Positions 44,604 through 53,901 of a stretch of DNA of 64,000 bases are shown here, in pieces. The notes below the pieces were generated by a model, which was given only the letters and a program-made list of their open reading frames with translations, ran no database searches and was not told where the DNA came from. The stretch spans positions 42,166 to 106,165 of the forward strand of contig JAVEQI010000006.1 in NCBI GenBank assembly GCA_034007745.1, written 5' to 3'. Source of the stretch: Desulforapulum sp034007745. Its GTDB lineage: Bacteria; Desulfobacterota; Desulfobacteria; Desulfobacterales; Desulfobacteraceae. Positions within the stretch are counted from its first letter, which is position 1. Every line of letters begins with the position of its first letter. The translations under genes were made by a program, and so were the position numbers.

Positions 44604-45389
44604 ATGAAGATGAAGAAATCGTTAGTTGTGTCCATTTTATTGGTGTTATCCATGGTCGCAGGTTCAGCCTTTGCCGGAAACATCACCAAGATCCGCATGG
44701 GAACCGAGGGGGCCTACCCTCCCTTCAACTACATAGACAAGGACGGCAAACTCCAGGGTTTTGACGTTGATATTGCAAAGGCCCTTTGCGTTGCTGCCGG
44801 CGTTGAATGTGAATTTGTCATGCAGGACTGGGACGGTTTAATCCCGGGTCTTCTTGCCAAAAAATTTGACACCATCATCGCCTCCATGACCATCTCGGAA
44901 GAACGCCTTAAAAAGGTCAACTTCTCCAACAAGTATTACCTGACCCCGGCACAGTTCATCGCAAAAAAAGGAAGCAACTTTGAAATCACCCCCGAGGGCC
45001 TTAAAGGAAAGACAGTGGGCGTACAAAGGGGAACCGTCCATGACAACTTTGTAAGGGACAAGTTCGGAAAATCCATGGTCATCAACTCTTATGCCACCCA
45101 GGACGAGGCCAACATGGATCTTATATCCGGCAGACTTGACCTTGTGATTGCAGACAAAGTGGTTCTTTCCGACGGCTTTCTCAACACAGACCAGGGCAAG
45201 GATTTTGAATTTATAGGCCCCGGGTTTACGGACAAACAATGGTTTGGCGAGGGTATTGGAATTGCCGTAAGAAAAGAGGACAACGAACTGCGTGAACTCT
45301 TGAACAAGGCCATCGACACCATCCGGGCCAACGGCGAATACCAGAGGATCAACGCAGAATACTTTGATTTTGACGTATACGGCGATTAG
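44604..45389 (+). CDS. Amino-acid ABC transporter, periplasmic binding protein
   Basis: 261 residues with a signal peptide of about 24 (ends GSAFAG). The family 3 solute-binding fold is clear: GTEGAYPPFNYIDKDGKLQG near 33-52, DVDIAKALC, and DWDGLIPGLLAKKFD. The first block resembles the lysine/arginine/ornithine/histidine binders, so a basic amino acid is the likelier ligand; this is inference. It follows the ATPase gene by 35 bp. Confidence 0.93.
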   Translation: MKMKKSLVVSILLVLSMVAGSAFAGNITKIRMGTEGAYPPFNYIDKDGKLQGFDVDIAKALCVAAGVECEFVMQDWDGLIPGLLAKKFDTIIASMTISEERLKKVNFSNKYYLTPAQFIAKKGSNFEITPEGLKGKTVGVQRGTVHDNFVRDKFGKSMVINSYATQDEANMDLISGRLDLVIADKVVLSDGFLNTDQGKDFEFIGPGFTDKQWFGEGIGIAVRKEDNELRELLNKAIDTIRANGEYQRINAEYFDFDVYGD

Positions 45390-45472
45390 ATTAGATCTTA
45401 AACCGAGAAATCAACCCATGATTTCCCGGTTTTAAAGCCTATTAACCCTTAATTCCCCAGGGATATTACCAC

Positions 45473-46165
45473 GTGTTTACCCTTCAAGGATACCTTCCCC
45501 TGCTGATCAAAGGGGCAAAGCTAACCATCATAGTAGGTGCCGGTGCCATGGTCATCGCGATCCTGATAGGCCTTGGGGCAGCCCTTTGCAAGCTTTCCAA
45601 AATAAAATCCCTTGGCATCCTGGCCGAAACCTATACCACGGTCATCCGGGGAATCCCCGAACTTGTGCTGATTCTTCTGGTCTACTACGGCGCCCCAACC
45701 CTGATCCAGGACACGGCCGCATTTTTTGGCCTGGATATATACGTTGAAATTAAGCCCATGATTGCCGGGATTTTTACCATCGGGTTCATCTATGGTGCCT
45801 TTGCCACTGAGGTGTTCCGTGGTGCCTTTCTTGCCGTGGGAAAGGGGCAGATCGAAGCTGCCCAGGCCTGCGGCATGGGGCCGATTCTTGTGTTCCGACG
45901 AATTCTTCTCCCCCAGATGTGGCGGTTTGCCATTCCAGGCCTTGGCAATGTGTGGATGGTTCTGATTAAGGCAACTGCACTGATATCGGTGATCCAGCTG
46001 CCGGAACTGATGCGCAACACAGACATTGCCGCAAGAAACACCCACAAGCCCTTTACCTGTTACTTTGCAGCCTCACTTCTCTACCTTGCCATCACCATAT
46101 TCTCCCTACTATTCCAGCAATGGGCAGAAAAGAGGGCTAACCGAGGCGTCAGAAGGGAAGCCTAG
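45473..46165 (+). CDS. Amino-acid ABC transporter permease (HisQ-like)
   Basis: 230 residues, GTG start. About five membrane segments and the cytoplasmic EAA-type loop GQIEAAQACGMGPILVFRRILLPQ near 125. LVYYGAP near 73 is usual in this class. It pairs with the next permease (2 bp away) to make the heterodimeric channel. A gap of 83 bp after the binding-protein gene is the largest in the operon. Confidence 0.93.
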   Translation: MFTLQGYLPLLIKGAKLTIIVGAGAMVIAILIGLGAALCKLSKIKSLGILAETYTTVIRGIPELVLILLVYYGAPTLIQDTAAFFGLDIYVEIKPMIAGIFTIGFIYGAFATEVFRGAFLAVGKGQIEAAQACGMGPILVFRRILLPQMWRFAIPGLGNVWMVLIKATALISVIQLPELMRNTDIAARNTHKPFTCYFAASLLYLAITIFSLLFQQWAEKRANRGVRREA

Positions 46166-46167
46166 CC

Positions 46168-46869
46168 ATGGACAACAACATCATCATCGAGACCCTTCCG
46201 AGATTTTTGAGCGGCACCCTGCTCACCCTTGAGATCACCTCCCTGAGCGTCATTCTCGGCTTTCTTCTGGCCATTCCCCTGGCCATCATGCGGGTGTCCA
46301 AAAACCCCTTTATCAACATCCCAGTCTACTGCTTCAACTTTTACTTCAGGGGCACCCCCCTCCTGGTACAACTCTTTCTCATCTACTATGGAAGCGGGCA
46401 GTTTCAGTCGTTTTTGTCCGACATCGGCCTGTGGCAGTTCTTCAGGGATGCCTACTTTTGTGCGGTCCTGTCTTTGACCTTGAATACGGCGGCCTACAGC
46501 TCCGAAATCTTCAGGGGCGGCATCCTGGGAGTTCCTTTTGGTGAAATAGAGGCGGCCCGGGCCTGCGGCATGTCAGGCCCCCTTCTCTACAGAAGAATTA
46601 TCATGCCCGCAGCCTTCAGGATCGCTTGGCCCGCCTATACCAACGAGGTGGTTTTTCTGCTCCAGGCATCTTCCCTTGTCTCGATCATCACCCTCATGGA
46701 CATCACAGGGGTGGCAAGGGTGGTTTCGGCAAGATCCTTTGCCTTTTATGAACTCTTTATCACGGCGGGTGTACTCTACCTCATCCTGGTTTACGGCCTG
46801 ATCTTTGTGTTTAAACGCATCGAAAAGAGAATCACAGCCCACCTAAGCCCTGATGTGATAATTCGCTGA
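46168..46869 (+). CDS. Amino-acid ABC transporter permease (HisM-like)
   Basis: 233 residues with five membrane segments and the loop GEIEAARACGMSGPLLYRRI near 128. The FRGTPLLVQLFLIYYGSGQ stretch near 60 is typical of HisM/ArtM permeases. It ends the operon 13 bp from the convergent dctM; no terminator hairpin is evident between them. Confidence 0.93.
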   Translation: MDNNIIIETLPRFLSGTLLTLEITSLSVILGFLLAIPLAIMRVSKNPFINIPVYCFNFYFRGTPLLVQLFLIYYGSGQFQSFLSDIGLWQFFRDAYFCAVLSLTLNTAAYSSEIFRGGILGVPFGEIEAARACGMSGPLLYRRIIMPAAFRIAWPAYTNEVVFLLQASSLVSIITLMDITGVARVVSARSFAFYELFITAGVLYLILVYGLIFVFKRIEKRITAHLSPDVIIR

Positions 46870-46882
46870 TCAAGCATCTCAA

Positions 46883-48187
46883 TCACCGCCCCATGATCTG
46901 GGGCAAAAACAGGACTATTTGAGGATAGAGGGTCACAAGGAAAACCACCATAAAGATGGGGATCAAAAAGACAGCCGCCCCCTTGAAAACCGTCTCCATG
47001 GGCTCTTCAGCCACCCCTGCAATCACAAAGATATTCAGCCCCAGGGGCGGGGTGATAAGCCCTGCCTCCATCATGAGTACCGAAATCACGCCAAACCAGA
47101 TGGGGTCGAACCCAAGCTTTAAGATAGTGGGAAAAATCACCGGAAGGGTAAGCACCATCATGGAAGTGGCGTCAAGAAAACATCCAAGCACAAGGTAACC
47201 CCCCAGGATAACAGCCAGGATGAAATATCGCGAGACCGTCATGGAGCTTAGCTGCACGGACAGATTCATGGGTATCATGGTCAATGCCATGAAATAGGTG
47301 AACACATAGGCCCCGGCAAGAATCATGAAAATCATGACCGACACCCGAACCGTTGATGCCAGCGCTGTGAAGAGAAGGGGCCTGGTCAGTTTTCGTTTCA
47401 GGAGGGTTACGACAAAGAGAAAAAACGCCCCCACTGCTCCGGCCTCCGTGGGGGTAAAAAGACCGAAATAGATCCCCCCCATCACAAGGAAAAAGACCAG
47501 AATTAGCTCCCATACAGCGGCCAGGGCCTTGAGCTTTTCCTTCATTCCCACGGGTTCCATATTTTCAGGAGCCGCATCTGGAAATATCATGACCCATAGA
47601 ACCACGATGGCCACAAAGGCTGCCACCAGCAGAATTCCGGGGAGGATCCCTGAAACCAGAAGCTTTCCAATGGACTGCTCGGTCAGAATCCCGTAAACGA
47701 CAAATCCAATGCTCGGGGGAATTAAAAAACCAAGGGTCCCCCCGGCAGCAACGCTTCCGGTTGCAAGGTAGTTGTCATAACCATACTTTTTCATCTCGGG
47801 CAGTGCCACCCTGCCAATGGTTGCAGCCGTTGCAACCGATGACCCGCAGATGGATGCAAACCCTGCACACCCGCCAATGGTTGCCACTGCAAGACCGCCG
47901 GGCAACCTTCTGAGCAGCCTGTCAGCCAGGGTGTACACTCCCTGGCTCAGACCTGAAACAGTGGCAAGTTCGCCCATGATCACAAACAGAGGTATCACGG
48001 TAAAGGAATAGGCCGTAAAGGTGCCGTTAAACGAGCGCACCAGGGTTGGAAGGGCTACCTCAATATCGGTGATAAGGGCGATGCCCCAGAAACCTGTAAA
48101 GGCCAGGGCAAAACCTATGGGCATTCCGACGAATAAAAGCAAAAACAGAACACCTATGCCTATAAATCCAATGGTCTGGGGATCCAT
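46883..48187 (-). CDS. dctM: TRAP transporter large permease (DctM-type)
   Basis: 434 residues, about twelve membrane segments. It carries the DctM pattern: GMPIGFALAFTGFWGI at the N-terminus, then GCAGFASICGSSVATAATIG near 106 and GTLGFLIPPSIGFVVYGI near 150. It makes the sodium-driven channel of the TRAP system. It is last in the dctP-dctQ-dctM order. Confidence 0.95.
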   Translation of the reverse strand: MDPQTIGFIGIGVLFLLLFVGMPIGFALAFTGFWGIALITDIEVALPTLVRSFNGTFTAYSFTVIPLFVIMGELATVSGLSQGVYTLADRLLRRLPGGLAVATIGGCAGFASICGSSVATAATIGRVALPEMKKYGYDNYLATGSVAAGGTLGFLIPPSIGFVVYGILTEQSIGKLLVSGILPGILLVAAFVAIVVLWVMIFPDAAPENMEPVGMKEKLKALAAVWELILVFFLVMGGIYFGLFTPTEAGAVGAFFLFVVTLLKRKLTRPLLFTALASTVRVSVMIFMILAGAYVFTYFMALTMIPMNLSVQLSSMTVSRYFILAVILGGYLVLGCFLDATSMMVLTLPVIFPTILKLGFDPIWFGVISVLMMEAGLITPPLGLNIFVIAGVAEEPMETVFKGAAVFLIPIFMVVFLVTLYPQIVLFLPQIMGR

Positions 48188-48198
48188 GATCGAGTAGC

Positions 48199-48732
48199 CT
48201 ACCCCTGCCCCTGGGCTGTGAAGAGTCGATAAAGGGCATCGCCAAGGTTGATTATAACCTCGAGCCCAAGAAGCGCTGCACCAAAGGCAAGGAGAAATTC
48301 AAGGGGATAAATCGGGATGGAAAGGGCGTCTGTGGTGGCGTTTGAATGAAATTCCTCCATCCCCATGACAACCGCATACCATACGATGGCAGCCACCACC
48401 TGAAGGGTGAGGAGCGAAGTGATGACCATAAGGAAATTTGCAGCCCGGGGAGGAAGTGTTCTAATCAGCATGGTAACCCTGACGTTGGAACCCCTTTGAT
48501 GGGTGTGGGCCATTCCCATCATGGAAAAAACAGCCAGCATGAACGAACTCATCTCCATGGCACCGGGCACGGGTTTTGAAAAGAAGTAACGACCGGCAAC
48601 ATCAAGGGTAGTAAGGATCATCATCACAAGGACCCACCCCATGCCAAGGGCAAGGGACCATCGGGTAGCCCTTTGAACCTGCCATTTCAGCCCTGGAAAC
48701 AGATGGCGGCCAGGGTTAGTAAGGGCAGGCAT
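48199..48732 (-). CDS. dctQ: TRAP transporter small permease (DctQ-type)
   Basis: 177 residues from ATG 48732 (MPALTNPGRHLFP), which overlaps the dctP end by 17 bp; an earlier start at 48756 would overlap more. Four membrane segments, with the DctQ-type stretch DVAGRYFFSKPVPGAMEMSS near 48 and a GSNVRVTML segment after it. It bridges binding protein and large permease. Confidence 0.92.
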   Translation of the reverse strand: MPALTNPGRHLFPGLKWQVQRATRWSLALGMGWVLVMMILTTLDVAGRYFFSKPVPGAMEMSSFMLAVFSMMGMAHTHQRGSNVRVTMLIRTLPPRAANFLMVITSLLTLQVVAAIVWYAVVMGMEEFHSNATTDALSIPIYPLEFLLAFGAALLGLEVIINLGDALYRLFTAQGQG

Positions 48733-49768
48733 TAAATCCCACACCCACTCGACCAAGCTCTTCCTTAAAGGAGATCAGGGCCTTTTTACCAGGCAGACCC
48801 TTTGCCTCAAGCTCATCTGCCCATGCGGCAAGCATCCCTCTGAACCTGTCGTCCCATCGGAGCTGCTCTTTGTCGGAAAGTTCGTTTATCTCCACGCTGT
48901 TTTTAAATCCGGCCATGGTCTTTATGTACCAATCCTCATCAAACACGCCTGCAATTTTATAGGCATCCCTTCCAACCGCTTCAATGATGGATTTAAGATC
49001 TTCCGGCACCCTGTTCCAAAACCGCTGATTCACAAACAACCCCTCTGAAGCACAGCCAAATGAGGTGGGGACCCCAAAACCTGCCACCTCGTCTATCTTA
49101 AACGCCTTGATAAGGGCGGGACAGGTAACAACCCCGTCGATCACTCCGGTTTCCATGGAGAGATAGACATCCCCCATGGGCATGAATACGGGTGTGGCTC
49201 CAAGGGCCTGGATGGCCCTGGTCTGAAGGCCGCCGGGACTTCTAATTTTCAGGCCCTTAAGATCCTCGAGCCTTGCTACAGGCCGGGTGGTCCAGAGGTG
49301 GGCCATGACGCAGTTGTTGATGTGGAGAACCTTTACGTCCTTGAACTCGGGGCTCAGCATTCTATCATACATGGCCATACCCGCCTCAACCCCCTTCCAC
49401 TTTGCGGGACAGACAATGGGGGAGGAGAGCACATCGGTCATGGGAAAACGGCCCGGGGTCCAGCTGAGCGTGGCATACCCCATGTCGGACAGTCCTGTTC
49501 GAACAATGTCAAAATGGTCAGGCCCATTTCCAAGGGCGCCACCCGAATACATAGTATAAGAGATGCGATTGCCGCTTCTCCTTTTCATCTCCTCCAACAT
49601 GGGGATCCACAAATTTTGAACATCGGCCCCAGACGGCACATGCCAGGTGCTGAAACGTATGTTTATCTTTTTTTCTTTTGCAAACGAGGGGGCAGGCAAG
49701 AAAGACACCATAACCATTGCCGTTAAAACAGCCAATAGAATCCTTGTTGTCCGATGTGTCTGAGCCAT
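48716..49768 (-). CDS. dctP: TRAP transporter solute-binding protein (DctP-type)
   Basis: 350 residues with a signal peptide of about 30 (ends PAPSFAKEK). The family core is visible: FSTWHVPSGADVQNLW near 40, LEDLKGLKIRSPGGLQTRAI near 168 with the Arg that binds the substrate carboxylate, and METGVIDGVVTCPA. The ligand is probably a carboxylate, identity unknown. It is divergent from the LeuA-like gene, 130 bp away, so both may share control. Confidence 0.93.
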   Translation of the reverse strand: MAQTHRTTRILLAVLTAMVMVSFLPAPSFAKEKKINIRFSTWHVPSGADVQNLWIPMLEEMKRRSGNRISYTMYSGGALGNGPDHFDIVRTGLSDMGYATLSWTPGRFPMTDVLSSPIVCPAKWKGVEAGMAMYDRMLSPEFKDVKVLHINNCVMAHLWTTRPVARLEDLKGLKIRSPGGLQTRAIQALGATPVFMPMGDVYLSMETGVIDGVVTCPALIKAFKIDEVAGFGVPTSFGCASEGLFVNQRFWNRVPEDLKSIIEAVGRDAYKIAGVFDEDWYIKTMAGFKNSVEINELSDKEQLRWDDRFRGMLAAWADELEAKGLPGKKALISFKEELGRVGVGFNACPY

Positions 49769-49898
49769 TGGTAAGATTCCTCTATTTTTATTGAATTACA
49801 TAAAAAAGTCTGTGATACTTAAAATTTAAATCTTCTTTATCATTTTATCCTGACAGTTTAAGATCAGACTGAGAAAAGGTCAAGGAGTTAAATGGCAA

Positions 49899-51032
49899 AT
49901 GAACAGACAAAAACTGTGCATCATGGACGAAACCCTGAGGGAAGGCATGCAGCACAGGGGCATGGTATTTTCCACAGATCAGGCCCTGGCCATACTCAAC
50001 TTTCAGGAGCGCCTTGGCATTAACATATGCCAGGCAGGATATCCCCCGGCCCATGAATCTGAACAGGAAAAACTTAAATGCCTTGTAGCAAGGGCAACTG
50101 AACAGGGGTTTTCCATACGGGTAGCAGCCATGGGCAGGGCCTGTCCCGGAGATGCAGAAATTCTTATCAAAACCTGCACCAGGGACTTTCACCTCCATGC
50201 TCATGTGGCAAAGGCCAATTGGCTCAACACCATGGATCAGGCCTTTACGGGCCTTGCACCAACGGTAGAAATCATACGATCCAGCTGTCCGGCGGCACAA
50301 ATTTCCTTTGCCTTCCTCGACATCGGACGAACAGACCCAGGGTTCCTGTACAGGGCCGCCCGATACCTCATCGAAGAACTTTCCCTGGAGATCCTCAGTC
50401 TGCCCGACACCTCGGGCATCATGGGACCCAACCAGGTGCACGACGTCCTGGCCCCCATTGTGAAACTTGCGGACAACAGCGCAACCCGGATTTCCGTGCA
50501 CTGTCACAACGACCTTGGCATGGCCTCGGCCAACACAGTCATGGGAGTTGTGGCAGGCGCAACCGTTGTGGAGGCCTCCGTGTTCGGTCTTGGCGAAAGA
50601 AACGGGCTTGCCGACCTTTACACTACGGCAAGGGTGCTCAAGGACCAGGGTTATGCCATGACTATGAACTTAGATGATGTGGACACCTTCAGGGCCTACT
50701 ACGAATACATTGACTCCCTGTGCCGGGAACAGACCGGGGAACCGCTTCTCACCTACAACACCCCTTTTTTCGGAGCCGGGGTAAGGACCCATGTTGCAGG
50801 CACCCACGGCGGTGCGGGATTCGGCCTTGGCGGCGAAGAAAGAATACATCTCAACGTGCTGTGCGGACAGAGGCTTGTCGGCCAATACCTTGACCAGGAG
50901 GGAATCCCCCATGACCGGGCCTTGCTGGCCACCCTGACCCAGGAGATAAAAAGGGAAAGCGCCCTTTTGCACCGCAGCCTTGAACGCAATGAGATAGCAG
51001 CCCTTGCCGCAGCCCTTAAAAAACGGGATTAA
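49899..51032 (+). CDS. LeuA-type (DRE-TIM metallolyase) acyltransferase, specificity unknown
   Basis: 377 residues. The DRE-TIM signature is at the N-terminus (MDETLREGMQHRG) and the metal-binding HCHNDLGMASAN near 195, with ASVFGLGERNGLADL after it. This family condenses acetyl-CoA with 2-oxo acids (2-isopropylmalate, homocitrate, citramalate, Re-citrate synthases) or cleaves hydroxymethylglutaryl-CoA. It lacks a C-terminal leucine-feedback domain. Proximity to a TRAP system and an M20 peptidase suggests catabolic or specialised use. Confidence 0.85.
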   Translation: MNRQKLCIMDETLREGMQHRGMVFSTDQALAILNFQERLGINICQAGYPPAHESEQEKLKCLVARATEQGFSIRVAAMGRACPGDAEILIKTCTRDFHLHAHVAKANWLNTMDQAFTGLAPTVEIIRSSCPAAQISFAFLDIGRTDPGFLYRAARYLIEELSLEILSLPDTSGIMGPNQVHDVLAPIVKLADNSATRISVHCHNDLGMASANTVMGVVAGATVVEASVFGLGERNGLADLYTTARVLKDQGYAMTMNLDDVDTFRAYYEYIDSLCREQTGEPLLTYNTPFFGAGVRTHVAGTHGGAGFGLGGEERIHLNVLCGQRLVGQYLDQEGIPHDRALLATLTQEIKRESALLHRSLERNEIAALAAALKKRD

Positions 51033-51127
51033 CAAAGCTCAAAAGCAGGAATAAAAAACCTTTTACTCGACAATTTACGCTATTCAGACTATCAACATCA
51101 CCCATAATACACACAGGAGCCCCACCC

Positions 51128-52225
51128 ATGAACGAATTCAGCACTGGGATCATACCCCTTTTAAAAGACTTGATTAAATTTAAGAGCACCGCCTCAAGAC
51201 CCCTGGAAATCAACCGGTGTGCAGACTTCATCGAGAACTATGTAAAAAACACCAAAGCCGAATATCAAAGAATTGACAACAACAACATCCCCTCTATTAT
51301 TGTCACTCCCACAGGCAGAACAACCCCGGTGCTTCTCATGACCCACTTTGACGTTGTGGATGCCGATGACGACCTTTTTACCGCCATTGAAAAGGACGGC
51401 AAAATCTACGGCAGGGGCAGCAACGACGACAAGTATGCCGTGGCCGTCTGCCTTGTTCTTTTGAAAAAATGGATGGCAAACCTCGAACAAAACGGACAGA
51501 GCCAGACCGATCTTCCCTTTGGCCTTCTAATCACAGGCGACGAGGAGACAGGTGGTTATGACGGGGCCAGATATGCACTCCAGGACATCAAGGCCGACTT
51601 TGCCATCGCCCTTGACGGCGGAAATCCTGAAAAGGTTGTAATCAAGGAAAAGGGAATCCTCCAGCTAGAACTCACAGCCCGGGGAAAGGCAACCCACGGT
51701 GCAACCCCCTGGCTTGGAACAAACGCCATTGATATGCTGATAGACGACCTTCAACGAATTCGCTCTCTCTTCATGGACGAGGCTCCGGGCCACTGGCACA
51801 AGACCATGAATCTTGGAGTCATCAGGGGTGGAGAATCGGTAAACCAGGTATGCGACACGGCCCGGGCTCTCCTTGACATACGATACACGGAAAATGACGA
51901 CCCTGAACGTATTTTGGCAGATATCAAAGACCTTACCCGATCGACAATAGCCGTCAAGGAGAAAGAACCCCTGTTCTTTGGTGGAGATTCAGACCACCTT
52001 GACCGATTCCTATCCCTTATTCCCAATGCAGTAAAGGGCAGCGAACACGGTGCAAGCGATGCAAGGTTTCTCTGCGATCTAAACATACCCGGCATAGTCT
52101 GGGGTGCCAGGGGCAACGATACTGCCCATGCACGGAACGAGCATGTGGATATTAAAAGCGTCTTGATGATTTTTGATACCCTGGACAGATTCATGGAGTT
52201 ACACCAAATTACCAGTCCCGTATGA
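51128..52225 (+). CDS. M20-family metallopeptidase/deacylase
   Basis: 365 residues of the ArgE/DapE/CPG2 family, which uses two zinc ions to hydrolyse amide bonds. Metal-site blocks: LLMTHFDVVDADD near 78, GRGSNDDKYAVA near 98 and TGDEETGGYDGARYA near 138; the dimerisation domain follows, with ARGKATHGATPWLG near 186. ARNEHVDIK is near the C-terminus. The substrate is unknown. It starts 95 bp after the LeuA-like gene. Confidence 0.92.
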   Translation: MNEFSTGIIPLLKDLIKFKSTASRPLEINRCADFIENYVKNTKAEYQRIDNNNIPSIIVTPTGRTTPVLLMTHFDVVDADDDLFTAIEKDGKIYGRGSNDDKYAVAVCLVLLKKWMANLEQNGQSQTDLPFGLLITGDEETGGYDGARYALQDIKADFAIALDGGNPEKVVIKEKGILQLELTARGKATHGATPWLGTNAIDMLIDDLQRIRSLFMDEAPGHWHKTMNLGVIRGGESVNQVCDTARALLDIRYTENDDPERILADIKDLTRSTIAVKEKEPLFFGGDSDHLDRFLSLIPNAVKGSEHGASDARFLCDLNIPGIVWGARGNDTAHARNEHVDIKSVLMIFDTLDRFMELHQITSPV

Positions 52226-52295
52226 ACCGGTTTTTCTTTATTGGAAATTTATGCTATCTTCTCTTAAAAAACCTAGCAAAAGAACAGGGGTAAAC

Positions 52296-53054
52296 TTGAA
52301 ATCATACAATGCAATAATTTTAAGGGATGTTTCTTTTTCCTACAACCGGGGCCCTGTGCTTGACGGGGTCAACCTCTGTGTAAAAAAGGGGGATTTTGCA
52401 ACCATTGTGGGTCCCAATGGAGGCGGGAAGACAACCCTGCTGAAACTTTTCCTGGGGCTTTTAAAGCCCGACACCGGAACCGTGGAGGTGCTTGGGACCT
52501 CACCTGAGAAGAGCAGGCTAAAGGTCGGATACATGCCCCAGCATGCGACCCTTGACATGCATTTTCCAGTAACGGTTATGGATGTTGTGCTCATGGGCCG
52601 CCTTGGCAGGAACTTCTGGGGCTGGTACTCTTCGGATGACAGAAAAAGGGCAGAAAAAGCCCTGAAAGAGGTAAATCTTGAAGAACACACACGCAACCAC
52701 TTCAGCCAACTTTCCGGCGGCCAAAAGCAGCGAGTGCTGATTGCAAGGGCCCTTTGCAGCGACCCTGAACTTTTACTGCTTGACGAACCAACATCCAATA
52801 TTGACGAAGAATCAGAGCAGGCCCTTTTTTCCATCCTTAAGGAACTAAACACCCGCATGACTATTTTAATTGTCTCCCACGACATCGGCTTTACCTCCCA
52901 GGTGGTAAAAAGCGTGATCTGCGTCAACCGCAAGGTACATATTCATCCGACTTCGGCCGTCAACGGTGCCCTGATCAAGGATATTTACGGAGGCGATCTC
53001 AAGATGATCCGCCACGACCACCGGTGCAGCGAAGGGGGTCACTTCCATGGGTGA
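52296..53054 (+). CDS. Metal ABC transporter ATPase (ZnuC/MntB-like)
   Basis: About 252 residues from TTG 52296, chosen because AGGGG sits six bases upstream and the family N-terminus (IILRDVSFSYNRGPVLDGV) then starts at the usual distance; ATG 52251 is an alternative. Walker A is GPNGGGKTT, the signature LSGGQKQRVLIARAL, and Walker B LLLLDEPTSNID. The C-terminus is His-rich (HDHRCSEGGHFHG), fitting a zinc or manganese system. It overlaps the permease gene by 8 bp. No binding protein gene is adjacent. Confidence 0.92.
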   Translation: MKSYNAIILRDVSFSYNRGPVLDGVNLCVKKGDFATIVGPNGGGKTTLLKLFLGLLKPDTGTVEVLGTSPEKSRLKVGYMPQHATLDMHFPVTVMDVVLMGRLGRNFWGWYSSDDRKRAEKALKEVNLEEHTRNHFSQLSGGQKQRVLIARALCSDPELLLLDEPTSNIDEESEQALFSILKELNTRMTILIVSHDIGFTSQVVKSVICVNRKVHIHPTSAVNGALIKDIYGGDLKMIRHDHRCSEGGHFHG

Positions 53055-53901
53055 TGTTTTAAACCTCTTTGCCAACCCGGACCTGGTTTTCCTGCGCAAC
53101 GCCCTCCTGGTGGGCATTCTCGCCAGCATATCCTTTGGGGTGATCGGCACCTATGTGGTTACAAGGAGGATCAGCTATCTTGCCGGTGCCATATCCCATT
53201 CGGCCTTTGGCGGCATCGGAGCCGCCCTTTACATGAACAAGGCCCTTGGGTTTTCCTCGGTACAGCCCATCCACGGGGCCATTGTCTCAGCCCTTGGGGC
53301 CGCCGTTATCACAGGCCTTGTGAGCCTCTACGCAAAGGAAAGAGAGGACACCGTTATCGGAGCCATCTGGGCCGTGGGCATGGCCGCTGGACTTTTGTTC
53401 ATCGACATCACCCCCGGTTATTTTGAGATCTCAAGCTTTTTGTTCGGGGATATTCTTTTGATCTCCTCCCAGGACATTACCATGGTGGTGGTCCTTGACC
53501 TTGTAATACTTTTAATCACCTTTCTTTTTTTCAACAAGCTCCTTGCCGTATGCTTTGACCAGGAATACGCAGGCCTGCGGGGGGTTAACTCAGGCGGGTT
53601 TTACATTCTTCTTCTCTGCCTCACGGCCCTTACCATTGTGCTGCTTGTGAGGATCGTCGGTATCGTCATGGTCATTGCCCTTCTGACCCTTCCCTCAGCC
53701 ATAGCCGGAAAGTTCACCTCCAGCATGGGAAAAATGATGCTGGTATCAATTTTTTTCTGCATGATTTTCAACGTAGCTGGGCTGGGAGTAAGCTATTATG
53801 CAGGCGTCTCAAGCGGTCCCACCATCATTGTCATCGCAGGTATCACCTATCTAACCGTCATTTCCATCCAACGCATCAAGGCCCTTGTTCAAAGTGGTTA
53901 A
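53047..53901 (+). CDS. Metal ABC transporter permease (ZnuB-like)
   Basis: 284 residues with eight or nine membrane segments. ZnuB-family patterns: VTRRISYLAGAISHSAFGGIG near 37-57, the FLFGDILLIS stretch near 135, and VRIVGIVMVIALLTLPSAIAG near 195. It forms the channel with the upstream ATPase. It overlaps the next gene by about 17 bp. Confidence 0.93.
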   Translation: MGDVLNLFANPDLVFLRNALLVGILASISFGVIGTYVVTRRISYLAGAISHSAFGGIGAALYMNKALGFSSVQPIHGAIVSALGAAVITGLVSLYAKEREDTVIGAIWAVGMAAGLLFIDITPGYFEISSFLFGDILLISSQDITMVVVLDLVILLITFLFFNKLLAVCFDQEYAGLRGVNSGGFYILLLCLTALTIVLLVRIVGIVMVIALLTLPSAIAGKFTSSMGKMMLVSIFFCMIFNVAGLGVSYYAGVSSGPTIIVIAGITYLTVISIQRIKALVQSG

